From the NCBI RefSeq assembly GCF_036178145.1, contig NZ_CP108067.1:372001-436000 (forward strand): a stretch of DNA of 64,000 nt, in the 5' to 3' direction. Below the pieces are notes generated by a model. That model was not told the origin of the DNA. It did no database searches and saw only the letters and a program-made list of their open reading frames with translations. The stretch is from Streptomyces sp. NBC_00273. Its GTDB lineage: Bacteria > Actinomycetota > Actinomycetes > Streptomycetales > Streptomycetaceae. Every line of letters begins with the position of its first letter. The stretch's first letter is position 1. The position numbers were made by a program, and so were the translations under genes. Of this stretch, positions 34,904-43,635 are shown piece after piece.

Positions 34904-35479
34904 TCATTGTGGGTGGGCGGGGCCCTGCTGGCCGGCCCGGGCTTCGAGGCCATGAGGCCGGCCCGCGGTGCACTGGACGGCCTCGTGCAGTGCCTCGGGA
35001 GCGCAGGGTTGGCCCATGAGGATGCAGAGCGTGAACAGGGAGTCCTCGAAGGCCCGGCGTGCCTCCGGGTCGACAGGCTCGGCGGTCGGGCGCAGGCGGG
35101 TCTCGAAGAACCGGCCGAGGGCCTTCGCGGCGTCCTCCTGCAAAGGCAGCAGGTACGGGCCCGACGTCGAGGACGGTACGGGGACCGGGGTGCGGGCCGT
35201 GTGGCCAGCCTGGCGCAGCTCCTGCTCGGCGCGGGCCGAGACGGGTGTACCGCGGGAGGCGTCGATCGTCGCGGCGGCCGGAGCGCTCTCTGGTAGGCCG
35301 GCTCCTGCAACCGCGGCGGACAGGACGCGCTCGGCCTCGCGGGCCGTGGCCGAGCTCGTCACCATCAGCGTGCCCACCGCCCACGGGATTGCCCGTTCGG
35401 AGCGCGCGTGGGTGGTGGCGGTCTCGGGGATGCCGCGGCGGACTTCGTGGCTGTGGGCGAGGGGGACGGACGCCGTCAT
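34904..35479 (-). CDS. DUF5133-like protein
   Basis: 191 residues starting MTASVPLAHSHEVRRGIPET at 35479. The first half has an ANTAR-like stretch IPWAVGTLMVTSSATAREAE RVL. The C-terminal half LLPLQEDAAKALGRFFETRL, PEARRAFEDSLFTLCILMGQ and APEALHEAVQ matches the DUF5133 pattern of streptomycetes. A long Ala/Pro linker joins them. Adjacent to a STAS protein on the same strand (29 bases), and such genes often accompany sigma-B-type regulatory proteins. The precise role is unknown. Confidence 0.65.
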   Translation of the reverse strand: MTASVPLAHSHEVRRGIPETATTHARSERAIPWAVGTLMVTSSATAREAERVLSAAVAGAGLPESAPAAATIDASRGTPVSARAEQELRQAGHTARTPVPVPSSTSGPYLLPLQEDAAKALGRFFETRLRPTAEPVDPEARRAFEDSLFTLCILMGQPCAPEALHEAVQCTAGRPHGLEARAGQQGPAHPQ

Positions 35480-35508
35480 TGGGTTCGCCTGCTGTCGAGC
35501 GCACGCCT

Positions 35509-35862
35509 TCACGTGAGGAGGGAGCGGGTGTCGGTGAGGGTCAGGAGCCGCTCCACCCGGCAGCCGGCCACCGTGATGTGCAGGGTGCGTCCGGTCCGCA
35601 GGGCCGTGTGGCGGGCGGTCAGGAGGGCGTTGAGGCCGGCGCAGTCGCAGAAGGTCACCCGCTCCAGGTCCACGAGCAGGGTCGCGCGGTGGGAGAGGAG
35701 GGCGGCCAGGAGAGCCCTGCGGAGGAACGTGGCGTTGTCGAAGTCGATCTCGCCACTCACCACGACCTGGACCGTCCCGGGCCGTGGGCCGGGGGTCACC
35801 CCGACTTCCAAGCCGGCCGCACTCGAGGGACAGGGCCGGTGGTCGGACATGATGGCGGGCAT
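35509..35862 (-). CDS. STAS-domain anti-sigma antagonist-like protein without phospho-serine
   Basis: 117 residues. VQVVVSGEIDFDNATFLRRA, LLVDLERVTFCDCAGLNALL TAR and LHITVAGCRVERLLTLT give the STAS fold. In SpoIIAA/RsbV-like proteins the motif D-S-S/A-G holds the serine phosphorylated by the anti-sigma kinase. Here D73 is followed by C74-A75-G76, so both serines are absent. It may be permanently active, or respond through the cysteine. Start at 35862 or ATG 35850. Same strand as the DUF5133 gene; divergent from a winged-helix regulator. Confidence 0.82.
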   Translation of the reverse strand: MPAIMSDHRPCPSSAAGLEVGVTPGPRPGTVQVVVSGEIDFDNATFLRRALLAALLSHRATLLVDLERVTFCDCAGLNALLTARHTALRTGRTLHITVAGCRVERLLTLTDTRSLLT

Positions 35863-35987
35863 GGCTACCTCCCCACACGTTCTGGGGCTGTTTCTGCTTC
35901 CAACAGCATGGTCGGCATCGGCCCGACATACGTCAAGAAATACATGAAAAACAGGACGTATATACGAAACGGGTGCAAGCTGGGGGC

Positions 35988-36317
35988 ATGGGTGATGAAG
36001 GCCTTCCCCAGGGGGCGTGGACGTTCCTGACCAGCCATGCCCGTGTTCTGCTCGCTCTCGCCCGCGACCCCGAAGTCCGCCTGCGGGAAGTCGCCGAGAC
36101 CTGCGTGCTCACCGAGCGGACCGTACAGGCGATCGTCTCGGACCTGGAGCAGGACGGATACCTCACCCGGGTACGCGAAGGACGACGCAACCACTACCGC
36201 ATCAACCCCTACGCCCGGTTCCGCCACCCCGCCGAAGCGGGCCGCGACATCGCGGGGCTCCTTGCCCTCTTCGCCGACGACCCGCCCCCGAGCCGCCGCA
36301 AACAGCAGCGGGCCTGA
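35988..36317 (+). CDS. Winged-helix (MarR/ArsR-like) regulator
   Basis: About 109 residues. WTFLTSHARVLLALARDPEV RLREVAETCVLTERTVQAIV SDLEQDGYLTRVREGRRNHY RI is a complete winged helix with recognition helix ERTVQAIVSDLEQDG and wing RVREGRRNHYRI. No ligand domain. ATG at 35988 (MGDEGLPQGAW) is preferred; GTG 35973 adds five residues. The 125-bp gap to the divergent STAS gene is AT-rich around 35925-35970 and should hold both promoters. Confidence 0.85.
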   Translation: MGDEGLPQGAWTFLTSHARVLLALARDPEVRLREVAETCVLTERTVQAIVSDLEQDGYLTRVREGRRNHYRINPYARFRHPAEAGRDIAGLLALFADDPPPSRRKQQRA

Positions 36318-36631
36318 CCGACACCACGACAGCCCCAGGTCCGAACGGCGTCGGCCACGCCTCCCACCTCACGGCGGACGGTCCGGTCTCGCCCGTGGCA
36401 CGGCGGCAGGGCGACAAAAGGTCCACGCACGCCGTGGGCACCGGTCGACGAAGCCACGCCGGCCGGGCCCCGCCACGGACGCCGGGACACTTCTCACCCC
36501 CTCGCACCGGGAGCCCCCACCCGTTCACGCTGCCGGTCGAGTGACCTGCCCGCGCGACGCGGCCGGTCCCACCGCAGCAAGCCCGGGTGCGGGCGCGGAT
36601 GCCCCCGACCCCATCACGGCTGGGGATCTAC
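36318..36631. other. Intergenic, no gene seen
   Basis: About 310 bases between the regulator and the CBM48-like gene. No hairpin or coding frame stands out; the last 12 bases contain GGGGAT, the ribosome site of the next gene. Confidence 0.4.
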
Positions 36632-36907
36632 GTGCTCGAACGCAAGCGGCTCACGGGCCGCACCAAGGTCACCTTCGTCCTGCCCGAGGACACACCGCAG
36701 GGGCCGGTCAACGTGGTCGGGGACTTCAACCACTGGAGCCCCGCCGCCCACCCTCTCGAACCCCGAGGCGACGGCACCCGCGCGGCCGAGGTCTCGCTCC
36801 CCGCGCACAGCAGCGACTCGTTCCGCTACCGCGCCGCCGGCGACCACTGGTTCGACGACGAACACGCCGACCACCACAACGGCACCAACAACCGCATCCG
36901 CACCTGA
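36632..36907 (+). CDS. Isoamylase early-set / CBM48-like small protein
   Basis: 91 residues from GTG 36632, preceded by TGGGGAT. VLERKRLTGRTKVTFVLPED, GPVNVVGDFNHWSPAAHPLE and FRYRAAGDHWFDDEHADHH form the AMPK-glycogen-binding-like early set domain. GDFNxW and YR-W-D-E are its hallmark aromatic residues. As a free-standing domain it may bind alpha-glucans or act as a small stress protein; similar stand-alone genes are common in Streptomyces. A longer start at 36587 adds unmatched residues. Confidence 0.8.
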   Translation: MLERKRLTGRTKVTFVLPEDTPQGPVNVVGDFNHWSPAAHPLEPRGDGTRAAEVSLPAHSSDSFRYRAAGDHWFDDEHADHHNGTNNRIRT

Positions 36908-36978
36908 TTCACGCATGACGGTCCCGCCTGCACCACGGCCAGTTCGGGGCCCCCGGCCCGAAAGCCCTCCACTCCGTC

Positions 36979-37010
36979 CGGGCGGGCGGGCGGGCGGGCG
37001 GGCGGGCGGG
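36979..37010. repeat. CGGG tetranucleotide tract, eight units
   Basis: Eight perfect tandem copies of CGGG. G-rich, able in principle to form a G-quadruplex on the plus strand. Lies between the CBM48-like gene and a VOC gene. Confidence 0.9.
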
Positions 37011-37148
37011 CGCACCAAGGAACACGGACTGCGTTGGACATTCAAGTCAGCCATCGTGTCATCGAACCCAGCCGGAGATCTTCTGGACCTTGGCGTGCCA
37101 GGATGCCGGGGACGCGACCGTCAGCACGTTGATGGACAGGGGCTAACC

Positions 37149-37499
37149 ATGATTAGCGGTGCGCATGTCATCCTCTACAGCCAGGACGCCGAGGCGGACC
37201 GTGCTTTCATCCGTGACGTCCTCCACTTCCCCATGGTCGACGCGGGCGGCGGCTGGCTCATCTTCAAGTTGCCCCCGGCCGAAGTCGCCGTACACCCTGC
37301 CGATGGCCCACCCCGGCACGAGTTCTACCTGATGTGCGACGATCTTGATGCCCAGCTCCGCGAATTCCGCGCCAGGGACGTCGAGATCACCCGCCCGGTC
37401 AGCGAACAGCGCTGGGGCAAACTGACTGCTGTCCGGCTTCCCAGCGGCGCCGAACTCCCTCTGTACGAACCGTTGCACCCCACCGCCCACAACTTGTGA
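37149..37499 (+). CDS. VOC-family protein
   Basis: 116 residues starting MISGAHVILYSQDAEADRAF at ATG 37149 with CAGGGGCTAACC upstream. One glyoxalase module: IRDVLHFPMVDAGGGWLIFK LPPAEVAVHPADG, then HEFYLMCDDLDAQLREFRAR and GKLTAVRLPSGAELPLYEP. The ligand positions (H in AHVILY, E near YEPLHP) match single-domain VOC proteins. No neighbour suggests a substrate. Confidence 0.88.
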   Translation: MISGAHVILYSQDAEADRAFIRDVLHFPMVDAGGGWLIFKLPPAEVAVHPADGPPRHEFYLMCDDLDAQLREFRARDVEITRPVSEQRWGKLTAVRLPSGAELPLYEPLHPTAHNL

Positions 37500-38107
37500 C
37501 TTCGACAGCGCTCGGCTCGGCCCATCGCGCGACGGGACCGAGGCTGGCAGCCGCTCATCACGGCCGCCTGCGGCCTGCCGGCCACCGCCGTGACCATCGA
37601 GACCGCCGTGAACGGGCTCCACACTTACGGCCTCCTCGACGCCCCGCCCCCGTCGACGGCACGCCTGCAGTCGTGCAGGTCGTCCTCCACCCACTCGTCC
37701 GCAAGATCACGGCCCTCACCCTCTGTACAGAAGGCCCGGTGCCCGGGGAACTGGCACCGCGCCCTGGCCGAACGCGTGATGGCCGTCGTGGACGAGGTCG
37801 CAGGCGCCAATAGCTCAGGATGCGGTATCGGTCGACTCCTTGCCCCCCCCCCACGCACTGAGCACTGCAGAGCACGCCGCCGATGCCCGGATGGCGAGCC
37901 TCACCCTCCTCAGCCATCCAGGCGTACCGGTCGGTGGCGTCGGGGCGGTCTCCAGCGCCGTGGGCGCGGGTGAGCAGCTCAAGTCGGGGATGGCCTTGTA
38001 CGCCCTCGGCCCAGGCCCTCGGACCGGTGCGAGGCCGACAAGGACCCGCCCGAATGGCTCCCACCCACCGCCACCAGGCTCCGCTGGGGCCTGGTGGCGG
38101 CGTACGC
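37500..38107 (+). pseudogene. Eroded gene(s), the last one cut by the ISL3 element
   Basis: Coding-like pieces are seen in changing frames: PLITAACGLPATAVTIETAV NGLHTYGLLDA, then DGTPAVVQVVLHPLVRKITA LTL, and finally CEADKDPPEWLPPTATRLRW GLVAAYA running into the left end of the ISL3 element. The last frame resumes beyond the element (39820 onward) as PERFSQYVQHVVRVPNNAGP, so the IS split an existing reading frame. Families not recognised. Confidence 0.5.
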
Positions 38108-39811
38108 CTGAACGGGCTCTGTCGCTGATCTTGTGATGCTGTGCGGCTGAACTGGGCAGCCTACCGGTGTGCGGTTCTGGGGGTTTGGTGCGGTTGTTTC
38201 CGTATCTGTCGGGTGTGGTGGTGGAGTCGATCTCACGGGACGCGGGTGTGGTCACGTTTCGTACGCGGGCCCGCGCCGACGCGGCGAGATGCCCGAGGTG
38301 CAAGTCGCTGTCGTGGCGGGTGCACGGCCGATACGAACGGCGTCTGGCGGACGCCGCCGCCGTGGGGACCACACCGGTGGTGATCCGGTTGGTGGTCCGC
38401 AGGTTCAAGTGCCTCAGCTCTGGCTGCCCGACGGTGACCTTCGCCGAACAGATACCGGGACTGACCAGTCCTCACGCCCGACACACCCCGGTCCTTCGCA
38501 AGCTGCTGGCGCGGGTCGCAGAGGCTCTGGCCGGCCGGGCCGGAGCCCACCTGGCCCGACGGATGGGAATGCCGGTGGCGAAGGACACCCTGCTACGGCT
38601 TCTTCGAGCCTCTGACCTCGAGGAACCCGGCGCGGTGCGGGTCCTGGGGGTGGACGAGTGCGCCCTGCTCAAGGGCCACAACTACGCGACGCTGCTGGTC
38701 GACCTCGAAGCCCGCCGGCCCATCGACGTCCTGCCTGGCCGGGAGGCCGCAACGGTCGCTCGGTGGCTCGAAAGCCATCCGGAGGTCGAGATCATCTGCC
38801 GCGACAGGGCCTCCGCCTACGCCGAGGCAGCCAGGGCAGCCGCGCCTCAAGCGGTCCAGATCGCCGACGTGTGGCACCTCTGGAACAACCTCGCCAAAGC
38901 CGTCAAAAGGACCCTCACCAGCCACTACGCCTGCATCCGCGCCAGCCAGGAAGCCGCCAGGCAACCTGATGAGGAGGCTCCCGTGGCACCACCGGATGGA
39001 ACGCTCGACGTCAACGGACGCCCACGCCGGATCGTCGGACGGATCCGCGAACGACACCGCCGCGTCCACGAACTCCTTGCCCAATGCCGATCCCTCCGTG
39101 GCATCAGCAGGGACCTCGACCTGGACTACTACGCCGTCCGCCGATACGCCCAAACACCGGACGTCGACCAACTGCTGGTCAAGGTCACCCAGCGCCGCAC
39201 CCTGCTCGACGACTACAAGCCCTACCTCTACGAACGCTTCACCCAGGGCTGCCACAACGCCAGCCAGCTCTTCCGCGAAGTCCGTGACCAGGGATTTCGC
39301 GGCGAACGCACGGGGGTCAACCGATACATCCGTCAGCTGAAGCAGGGCATCGAGACCGCCCCTCCAGCACCCGCCCTCCCCAAACCGCGGCGGGCACTAC
39401 GCTGGGTGATGACCCACCCCGACCGGCTTCGGCCGCATGAAGTCCTCGGCCTCAAGGCGGTCCAGGCCGCCTGCCCCGAACTCGACACGGCCGTCGAGCA
39501 CGTTCGAGACTTCGCCGCCCTCATGCAGGAACGACGCGGCCAGGACCTCTTCGACTGGATCGAACAGGTCCACACCAGCGACCTTGCATCGCTACAGCAG
39601 TTCGCCCGCGGCCTCCTCCATGACCAGGACGCCGTCGTCGCCGGCCTCTCCTCAACCTGGAGCTCAGGACAAGTCGAAGGCCAGGTCACACGCGTCAAGT
39701 TGATCAAGCGAGCCGGATACGGCCGAGCCAAACTCGACCTCCTGCGAACCCGGATCCTCCTCAGAACCTGACCACCAGCCGATCACAAGATCAGCGACAG
39801 AGTCCGTTCAC
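38108..39811 (+). mobile_element. Complete ISL3-family insertion sequence
   Basis: About 1704 bp. Terminal inverted repeats of 30 bp (38108-38137 and 39782-39811) match at 28 positions and contain the core CTCTGTCGCTGATCTTGTGA. The flanks at 38100-38107 (GCGTACGC) and 39812-39819 (CTGTACGC) share GTACGC and look like a diverged 8-bp target duplication, the size expected for ISL3. Removing the element and one copy restores an open frame across the site. It carries one intact transposase gene. Confidence 0.88.
38188..39771 (+). CDS. ISL3-family transposase
   Basis: About 527 residues, apparently intact. An N-terminal zinc-binding region [19 protein letters not shown] and C-LSSGCP is followed by a helix-turn-helix. 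The DDE core is [12 protein letters not shown] (first Asp), [19 protein letters not shown] (second Asp) and [17 protein letters not shown] (Glu). [19 protein letters not shown] is the typical ISL3 H-x-x-x-N block. I chose GTG 38188 (VRLFPYLSG), which has GGGGG upstream; GTG 38167 is possible. Its intactness contrasts with the other transposases in the window, so this is a recent arrival. Confidence 0.93.
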   Translation: MRLFPYLSGVVVESISRDAGVVTFRTRARADAARCPRCKSLSWRVHGRYERRLADAAAVGTTPVVIRLVVRRFKCLSSGCPTVTFAEQIPGLTSPHARHTPVLRKLLARVAEALAGRAGAHLARRMGMPVAKDTLLRLLRASDLEEPGAVRVLGVDECALLKGHNYATLLVDLEARRPIDVLPGREAATVARWLESHPEVEIICRDRASAYAEAARAAAPQAVQIADVWHLWNNLAKAVKRTLTSHYACIRASQEAARQPDEEAPVAPPDGTLDVNGRPRRIVGRIRERHRRVHELLAQCRSLRGISRDLDLDYYAVRRYAQTPDVDQLLVKVTQRRTLLDDYKPYLYERFTQGCHNASQLFREVRDQGFRGERTGVNRYIRQLKQGIETAPPAPALPKPRRALRWVMTHPDRLRPHEVLGLKAVQAACPELDTAVEHVRDFAALMQERRGQDLFDWIEQVHTSDLASLQQFARGLLHDQDAVVAGLSSTWSSGQVEGQVTRVKLIKRAGYGRAKLDLLRTRILLRT

Positions 39812-40027
39812 CTGTACGCGCCTGAGCGCTTTTCTCAGTACGTCCAGCATGTCGTCCGTGTCCCGAACAACGCCGGGCCGCCGGTCGGGGTCACCCCCGA
39901 TCGGCCCGCCGCCGTGACGCCCCCGGAGGTCAGCCGTACCCGTGTGCTCCAGACTTGCCGATCCGGTCACCAGTCACCGTGCCGAACCTCCTCAAGCTGA
40001 CCAAGCACGCTGGTGAGCCAAGTTCAG
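39812..40027 (+). pseudogene. Right half of the frame split by ISL3
   Basis: Directly after the right inverted repeat the frame AYAPERFSQYVQHVVRVPNN AGPPVGVTPDRPAAVTPPEV SRTRVLQT continues the frame that ends at the left junction. It then loses coding character. It is coding-like but not assigned. Confidence 0.45.
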
Positions 40028-40060
40028 CGCCCTCCCCTGCGGGCGGTGCAGGGGAGGGCG
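40028..40060. terminator. Terminator hairpin for the 42007-40069 operon
   Basis: A perfect 13-bp stem (40028-40040 with 40048-40060) around a 7-base loop GGGCGGT, eight bases beyond the stop of the last operon gene. No U tract. Confidence 0.75.
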
Positions 40061-40068
40061 GGGGTGGT

Positions 40069-40881
40069 TCAGTGGGTCGCTGCTTCGTCGATCTGGCGGC
40101 GTGCCCGTCGCGTGGCCCGGGTGGTGTCTCGCCGCAGGGTCGGGCGGGCCGGGAGGTCGCTGGGGCCGTCGGGTCGGTTGGCGGCCGCAGCCAGAAGAGT
40201 CCGGACCTTGTGCGCGAAGTCGGGGCCGGGCAGGGGCAGCTCGCTTTCGGGTTCGCGGAGGTAGCCCACGGCCACGGCGGTGGGCATGTAGGTCATCAGC
40301 TCAGCGACCACGGCGGACCGGGGCCGGCTGACGTGTCGGGCCAGGCCGCGCATGACACGCAGGAGTGTGGTGCTGGAAGCGCCGTCGTCGTGGTGGAGAA
40401 CGAACGGGTCGCCGTCGCAGCGGATGGTCGTATGCACGGTGGGTGCGTCGGGTTTGGCTGTGTCGGTGTGCGTCTGATCGGTCTGGGTGCGCCACCAGCG
40501 GGCGGTGTGAGTCTCGCCGAGGGAAAGGTGGTGCAGGTAGAGGCAGTAGGCGGCGGCCGGATGGCCGGCGCCAGCGGCGTACTGCCACCAGAATCTGGCG
40601 CCGTCGTCGGTGTCGGTCAGCTGAAGCACGCAGGCCAGAATCAGGGCGCTTCGGGGTTCGGGTACTTGTTCGGTGACGAAGCCGGCGACCGTTGTGGCCG
40701 GGGTGTGATGGACCAGGGCCTCGCACAGTGCTCGCAGTTCCTCAGCTGCATTCGTCTTCGGGACCTCGATCGCCACCGGATGGTTGCGTGAGTTGGTCTC
40801 GCGGATCGGAACGATGTCGCGGGGCACGGCTCGGTTGGGGGTGAGCAATGCTCTGGACAGCAGGTGTTCGAGGGCGGTCAT
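40069..40881 (-). CDS. Hypothetical protein, third gene of coupled operon
   Basis: 270 residues starting MTALEHLLSRALLTPNRAVP. The central part CEALVHHTPATTVAGFVTEQ, SALILACVLQLTDTDDGARF WWQYAAGAGHPAAAYCLYLH resembles a helical repeat (Sel1-like, G-H-P-A-A-x-Y-C-L) as found in proteins that accompany streptomycete sigma-like genes. The C-terminus is Arg/Thr-rich. The start overlaps the preceding gene by four bases (40878-40881), so expression is coupled. No membrane segment. Probable partner of the HTH-sigma protein. Confidence 0.7.
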   Translation of the reverse strand: MTALEHLLSRALLTPNRAVPRDIVPIRETNSRNHPVAIEVPKTNAAEELRALCEALVHHTPATTVAGFVTEQVPEPRSALILACVLQLTDTDDGARFWWQYAAGAGHPAAAYCLYLHHLSLGETHTARWWRTQTDQTHTDTAKPDAPTVHTTIRCDGDPFVLHHDDGASSTTLLRVMRGLARHVSRPRSAVVAELMTYMPTAVAVGYLREPESELPLPGPDFAHKVRTLLAAAANRPDGPSDLPARPTLRRDTTRATRRARRQIDEAATH

Positions 40882-41780
40882 GGAGTGGGTCCTCCGGTTC
40901 GGGGCGGCAGCTCGATGGTGTCGTCCAGGAAGCGTCTGGCGTGGCGTTCGTCGGACCGGACGGCGGCTAGGGGGATACCGAGGAGATCGGAGACCTGCTT
41001 GGGCTGGAAACCGCACAGGCGCCGCAGCACCATGACGTCGAGTTGGGCGTCGGGCAGTTTGCTGATGGCAGTGAACAGCTCCAAGATCTCGGCCAGCCCT
41101 GTGGGCTGCTCCTCCGGGCCGGGGTGGCTCAGAGAGATGGTGTCGAAGGCGGCTTCGGTCAGCACCGGGCGTTCATCCCGGTAGTTGGCCTTGGCTTTGA
41201 CGGTGGCGCGCAGGATGTTCCAGGTGTAGCGGCGGATGTCAGGGCTGGCGAGGGCCTCGTCGAAGCAGAGCCACAGAATCGCGAAGGTGTCATCCACTGC
41301 GGTCTTGTGAGTGCCGTCGGTGAGGAAGACTCCTGCGTAGGCGAGATATCCGTCCACGACGGTCTGGCACAGGGCCCAGTGTTCGAGGGGCTGGTCGGAG
41401 CGGGCGGTGGCCACGGCGGTAGTGCCCTCAGTGGACCGGTCGACCCAGTCTCGGCTCTTTCCGGCGTCCATGGCGGCCTGCTTCCACAGCCGGTACAGGG
41501 GCCATCCGGGGATGTCCAGCTCGCCGGCCAGGCGGTGGATGACTTCCCAGCGCGGGTAGTGTCCAACGCCGCGTAACAGCTCGGACAGCTTCGATTTGGC
41601 CAGGACGTTACGGCTGAGGTCGCTGAGGGTGCGGCCGCTGGCCAGGTAGTGCTCGCGGGTCGGCTCCAGCCAGGCGCGGTGCGAGCTGCTGACCGTGTCC
41701 GCGATGGGGCCGAGCTTGCGGCCGGGGCGGACCGGGGTCGGCTCGGAGGCCGGCCCCGGCGTGTTGAACGACGTCGTCAC
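40878..41780 (-). CDS. HTH plus sigma-70-region-4-like regulator
   Basis: 300 residues from GTG 41780. The N-terminal part SHRAWLEPTREHYLASGRTL SDLSRNVLAKSKLSELLRGV GHYPRWEVIHRLAGEL looks like an XRE-style helix-turn-helix. The middle (HWALCQTVVDGYLAYAGVFL, FAILWLCFDEALASPDIRRY TW) resembles a sigma region 2-type helical block. The C-terminus LFTAISKLPDAQLDVMVLRR LCGFQPKQVSDLLGIPLAAV RSDERHARRFL is a region 4 HTH. The gene overlaps both neighbours by four bases. It is probably an ECF-like sigma factor with an added DNA-binding arm. Confidence 0.75.
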   Translation of the reverse strand: MTTSFNTPGPASEPTPVRPGRKLGPIADTVSSSHRAWLEPTREHYLASGRTLSDLSRNVLAKSKLSELLRGVGHYPRWEVIHRLAGELDIPGWPLYRLWKQAAMDAGKSRDWVDRSTEGTTAVATARSDQPLEHWALCQTVVDGYLAYAGVFLTDGTHKTAVDDTFAILWLCFDEALASPDIRRYTWNILRATVKAKANYRDERPVLTEAAFDTISLSHPGPEEQPTGLAEILELFTAISKLPDAQLDVMVLRRLCGFQPKQVSDLLGIPLAAVRSDERHARRFLDDTIELPPRTGGPTP

Positions 41781-42007
41781 GGAGCGCCGTCCTCCTTGTC
41801 GGGCACCGCGGCAACGCGGTGCCCGGAACCCGCCGTGGTCCGCGAGCGGGTGCAGCGCACGACCTGGGTGACCGTCAGGCCCAGGACCGGAGCCAGCCCG
41901 GCTATCAGGCCCGCGTGGCCCATCGCCGCCATCACCGCGCTCCAGCCGAAGACCAGCAGCACCACCAGCGCCAGCGCCATTGCCGCCGCTATCTGCTTCT
42001 TGTTCAT
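41777..42007 (-). CDS. Small membrane protein, first gene of coupled operon
   Basis: 76 residues: MNKKQIAAAMALALVVLLVF GWSAVMAAMGHAGLIAGLAP VLGLTVTQVVRCTRSRT, two hydrophobic helices then a basic cytoplasmic tail. GGAACGGTG precedes the ATG at 42007. Its stop overlaps the start of the sigma-like gene, which suggests that it might be a membrane anchor or co-regulator for it. Confidence 0.72.
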   Translation of the reverse strand: MNKKQIAAAMALALVVLLVFGWSAVMAAMGHAGLIAGLAPVLGLTVTQVVRCTRSRTTAGSGHRVAAVPDKEDGAP

Positions 42008-42554
42008 CACCGTTCCTTGATGTCGAGTCCGCAATCATCCGAAAGACCCCCAAGAGGGGGTACATCCAACGAGCGGGTGCCGAACCGCTGTTGGAGGAGC
42101 ATCAGCATGGCCCCAGGCATGCAGATCACGCGACGTGATCAAGAAATTACGGAACATTAGGAGTCGGAGACGGTCGGCGCGTGGCCGGAGATGACCGTTC
42201 CGTTGCACGTAGAGGGCACTGAGAGCAGCGAACGCATTAAGTTCCCGGTTTTTCCTTGCAATCCCACCCCGACACCCCGTCATATGGAGACAGGACACCT
42301 CGGTGTCGGCCCTTCCATCCGGAAGAGGCGTGCTCCCCGTGCCGAAGATGGGGATCACGCCACGCGCCCTCGCCCGGCCTGAGATAGAGGCCGGGCGAGG
42401 ACCACGCGCGCCCTGTGGGGAAGACGACCGTAGCGCAGGCCACTGACATCGATGCTCGTAGCGGGTTCCGGTGGTCGTGGCTATGCCGCTGACTGACGAC
42501 GATGCTCCGGCGGCAAACCCTCGTGGTGCGGTCACGCCGAGTATCCGGTGGGGT
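42008..42554. other. Promoter region and hairpin, no gene
   Basis: A relatively AT-rich tract (42120-42300) with the promoter of the operon to the left. The hairpin at 42368-42400 is listed separately. No coding frame recognised. Confidence 0.5.
42368..42400. terminator. Hairpin, probable terminator
   Basis: Perfect 13-bp stem (42368-42380 with 42388-42400) and a GAGATAG loop. It lies between the promoter region of the sigma-like operon and the end of a small minus-strand membrane-protein gene, so it may terminate the latter. Confidence 0.65.
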
Positions 42555-42875
42555 CTAGGAGTCCTGAACGCTGCGGCTGGCCGACTGCACTGCCCCGAGG
42601 GGACATGAGCGGCCTCGACCGCGGCGCCGGGAGCCCGGCGGGCGACGGCGGTGGCGCGGGGCCCAGCGCACCACCGTCACCACGGCCACGATCAGGGCCA
42701 TGCTGAGCAGCAGCAGCGGCACGGCCGACTGGCAGACGGACGCAAAGACCTTCTCGATCTCCTGGGACAGCGACGACGCATCCAGTGCGCCCGTGCGGGC
42801 GCGGTGTGTACCTGACGTGACTCGCGCCCAGCCGGCCACGGCCGGGAGGAACGTCGCCCCCACCTCGCCCACCAT
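42555..42875 (-). CDS. Small membrane protein
   Basis: 106 residues starting MVGEVGATFLPAVAGWARVT with CGGAGCGGATC upstream. One strong membrane helix SAVPLLLLSMALIVAVVTVV RW, then a very basic tail (RHRRRPPGSRRRGRGR). The first half (ATFLPAVAGWARV) is mildly hydrophobic. No family recognised. The terminator hairpin at 42368-42400 is about 160 bases downstream. Confidence 0.5.
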   Translation of the reverse strand: MVGEVGATFLPAVAGWARVTSGTHRARTGALDASSLSQEIEKVFASVCQSAVPLLLLSMALIVAVVTVVRWAPRHRRRPPGSRRRGRGRSCPLGAVQSASRSVQDS

Positions 42876-43635
42876 GATCCGCTCCGGTGAACCCCGCCCC
42901 TCTCACCCCTGCTCCGGCACGGCCCCTTCGCCGGCAGCCGTGTCTGCCCTACCCACAGGACAACGACCTCCGGCCCCGGCCAGCACGACCAGCACCGCCG
43001 GGGCTGGGTTGTGGGGGCTGCCGCTCACCGGCCGTCGCCGCGTCCCACGTCCCTGGCCGGGGCGGCCTGCTGCCGGTGGGTGGGGCCCGCGGTCTTGATG
43101 CGAGCCGTGTTCGCGGTGACGGCCTGGCGGACCCCGGCGGTCATCCAGCCCATCTGCGGCAGGAACACACCCAGGTCGACACCGGCCTACTGCAGGCCGA
43201 CGCGCTGGCCGACGCGCTGGCCGGCCATCAGGGGCCAGTCCGCGCTCTGCATCAGCACGGCCATGACATCGTCGCCGCGGTGGCCGCGCAGCCTGCCGGC
43301 CGACCAGCCCGGCAGCTGTCCGAGCTCGTGTCCGATATGGACGCCTTGCGGGCCATGCTTGCCGCCTTCTAGCCTCGTGCGTGCCAGTCAGGAAACGGAC
43401 AGGACGAGGTGCGCACGCGTAGAAGGCCCGGTCCCGGCCGTGGCCTCAGTCTGGTCATCATCGCGCTGACGGTGAACCAGAAACTCGGTCATGCTCGCCG
43501 ACGAGGTTCTCTCGAGTTCACCGGAGCATGGCGCCTACCCATGTATGCACCATATTGCGCACGTCAGCGCAGCCGCTCGAAGAGCCCTACTGACTCAGTG
43601 AGGCTTCCTGAACCACTACTCGAAGGGGAACGCTG
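42876..43635 (+). other. Mostly non-coding; one possible C-terminal fragment
   Basis: A frame ending at 43372 reads QVDTGLLQADALADALAGHQ GPVRALHQHGHDIVAAVAAQ PAGRPARQLSELVSDMDALR AMLAAF. It is helical and coding-like but has no clear start, and its upstream part is nonsense. The 43440-43635 interval is the AT-richer leader of the secreted peptide gene. Confidence 0.35.

Noticed and set aside
36979-37010. The CGGG tract as a defined promoter element
   Set aside because: It is too far from the next start and has no adjacent promoter-like hexamers.
39955-40791. A 278-codon plus-strand frame opposite the last gene of the sigma-like operon
   Set aside because: Gly/Val-rich antisense shadow typical of high-GC DNA; the opposite strand has coupled genes and a terminator.
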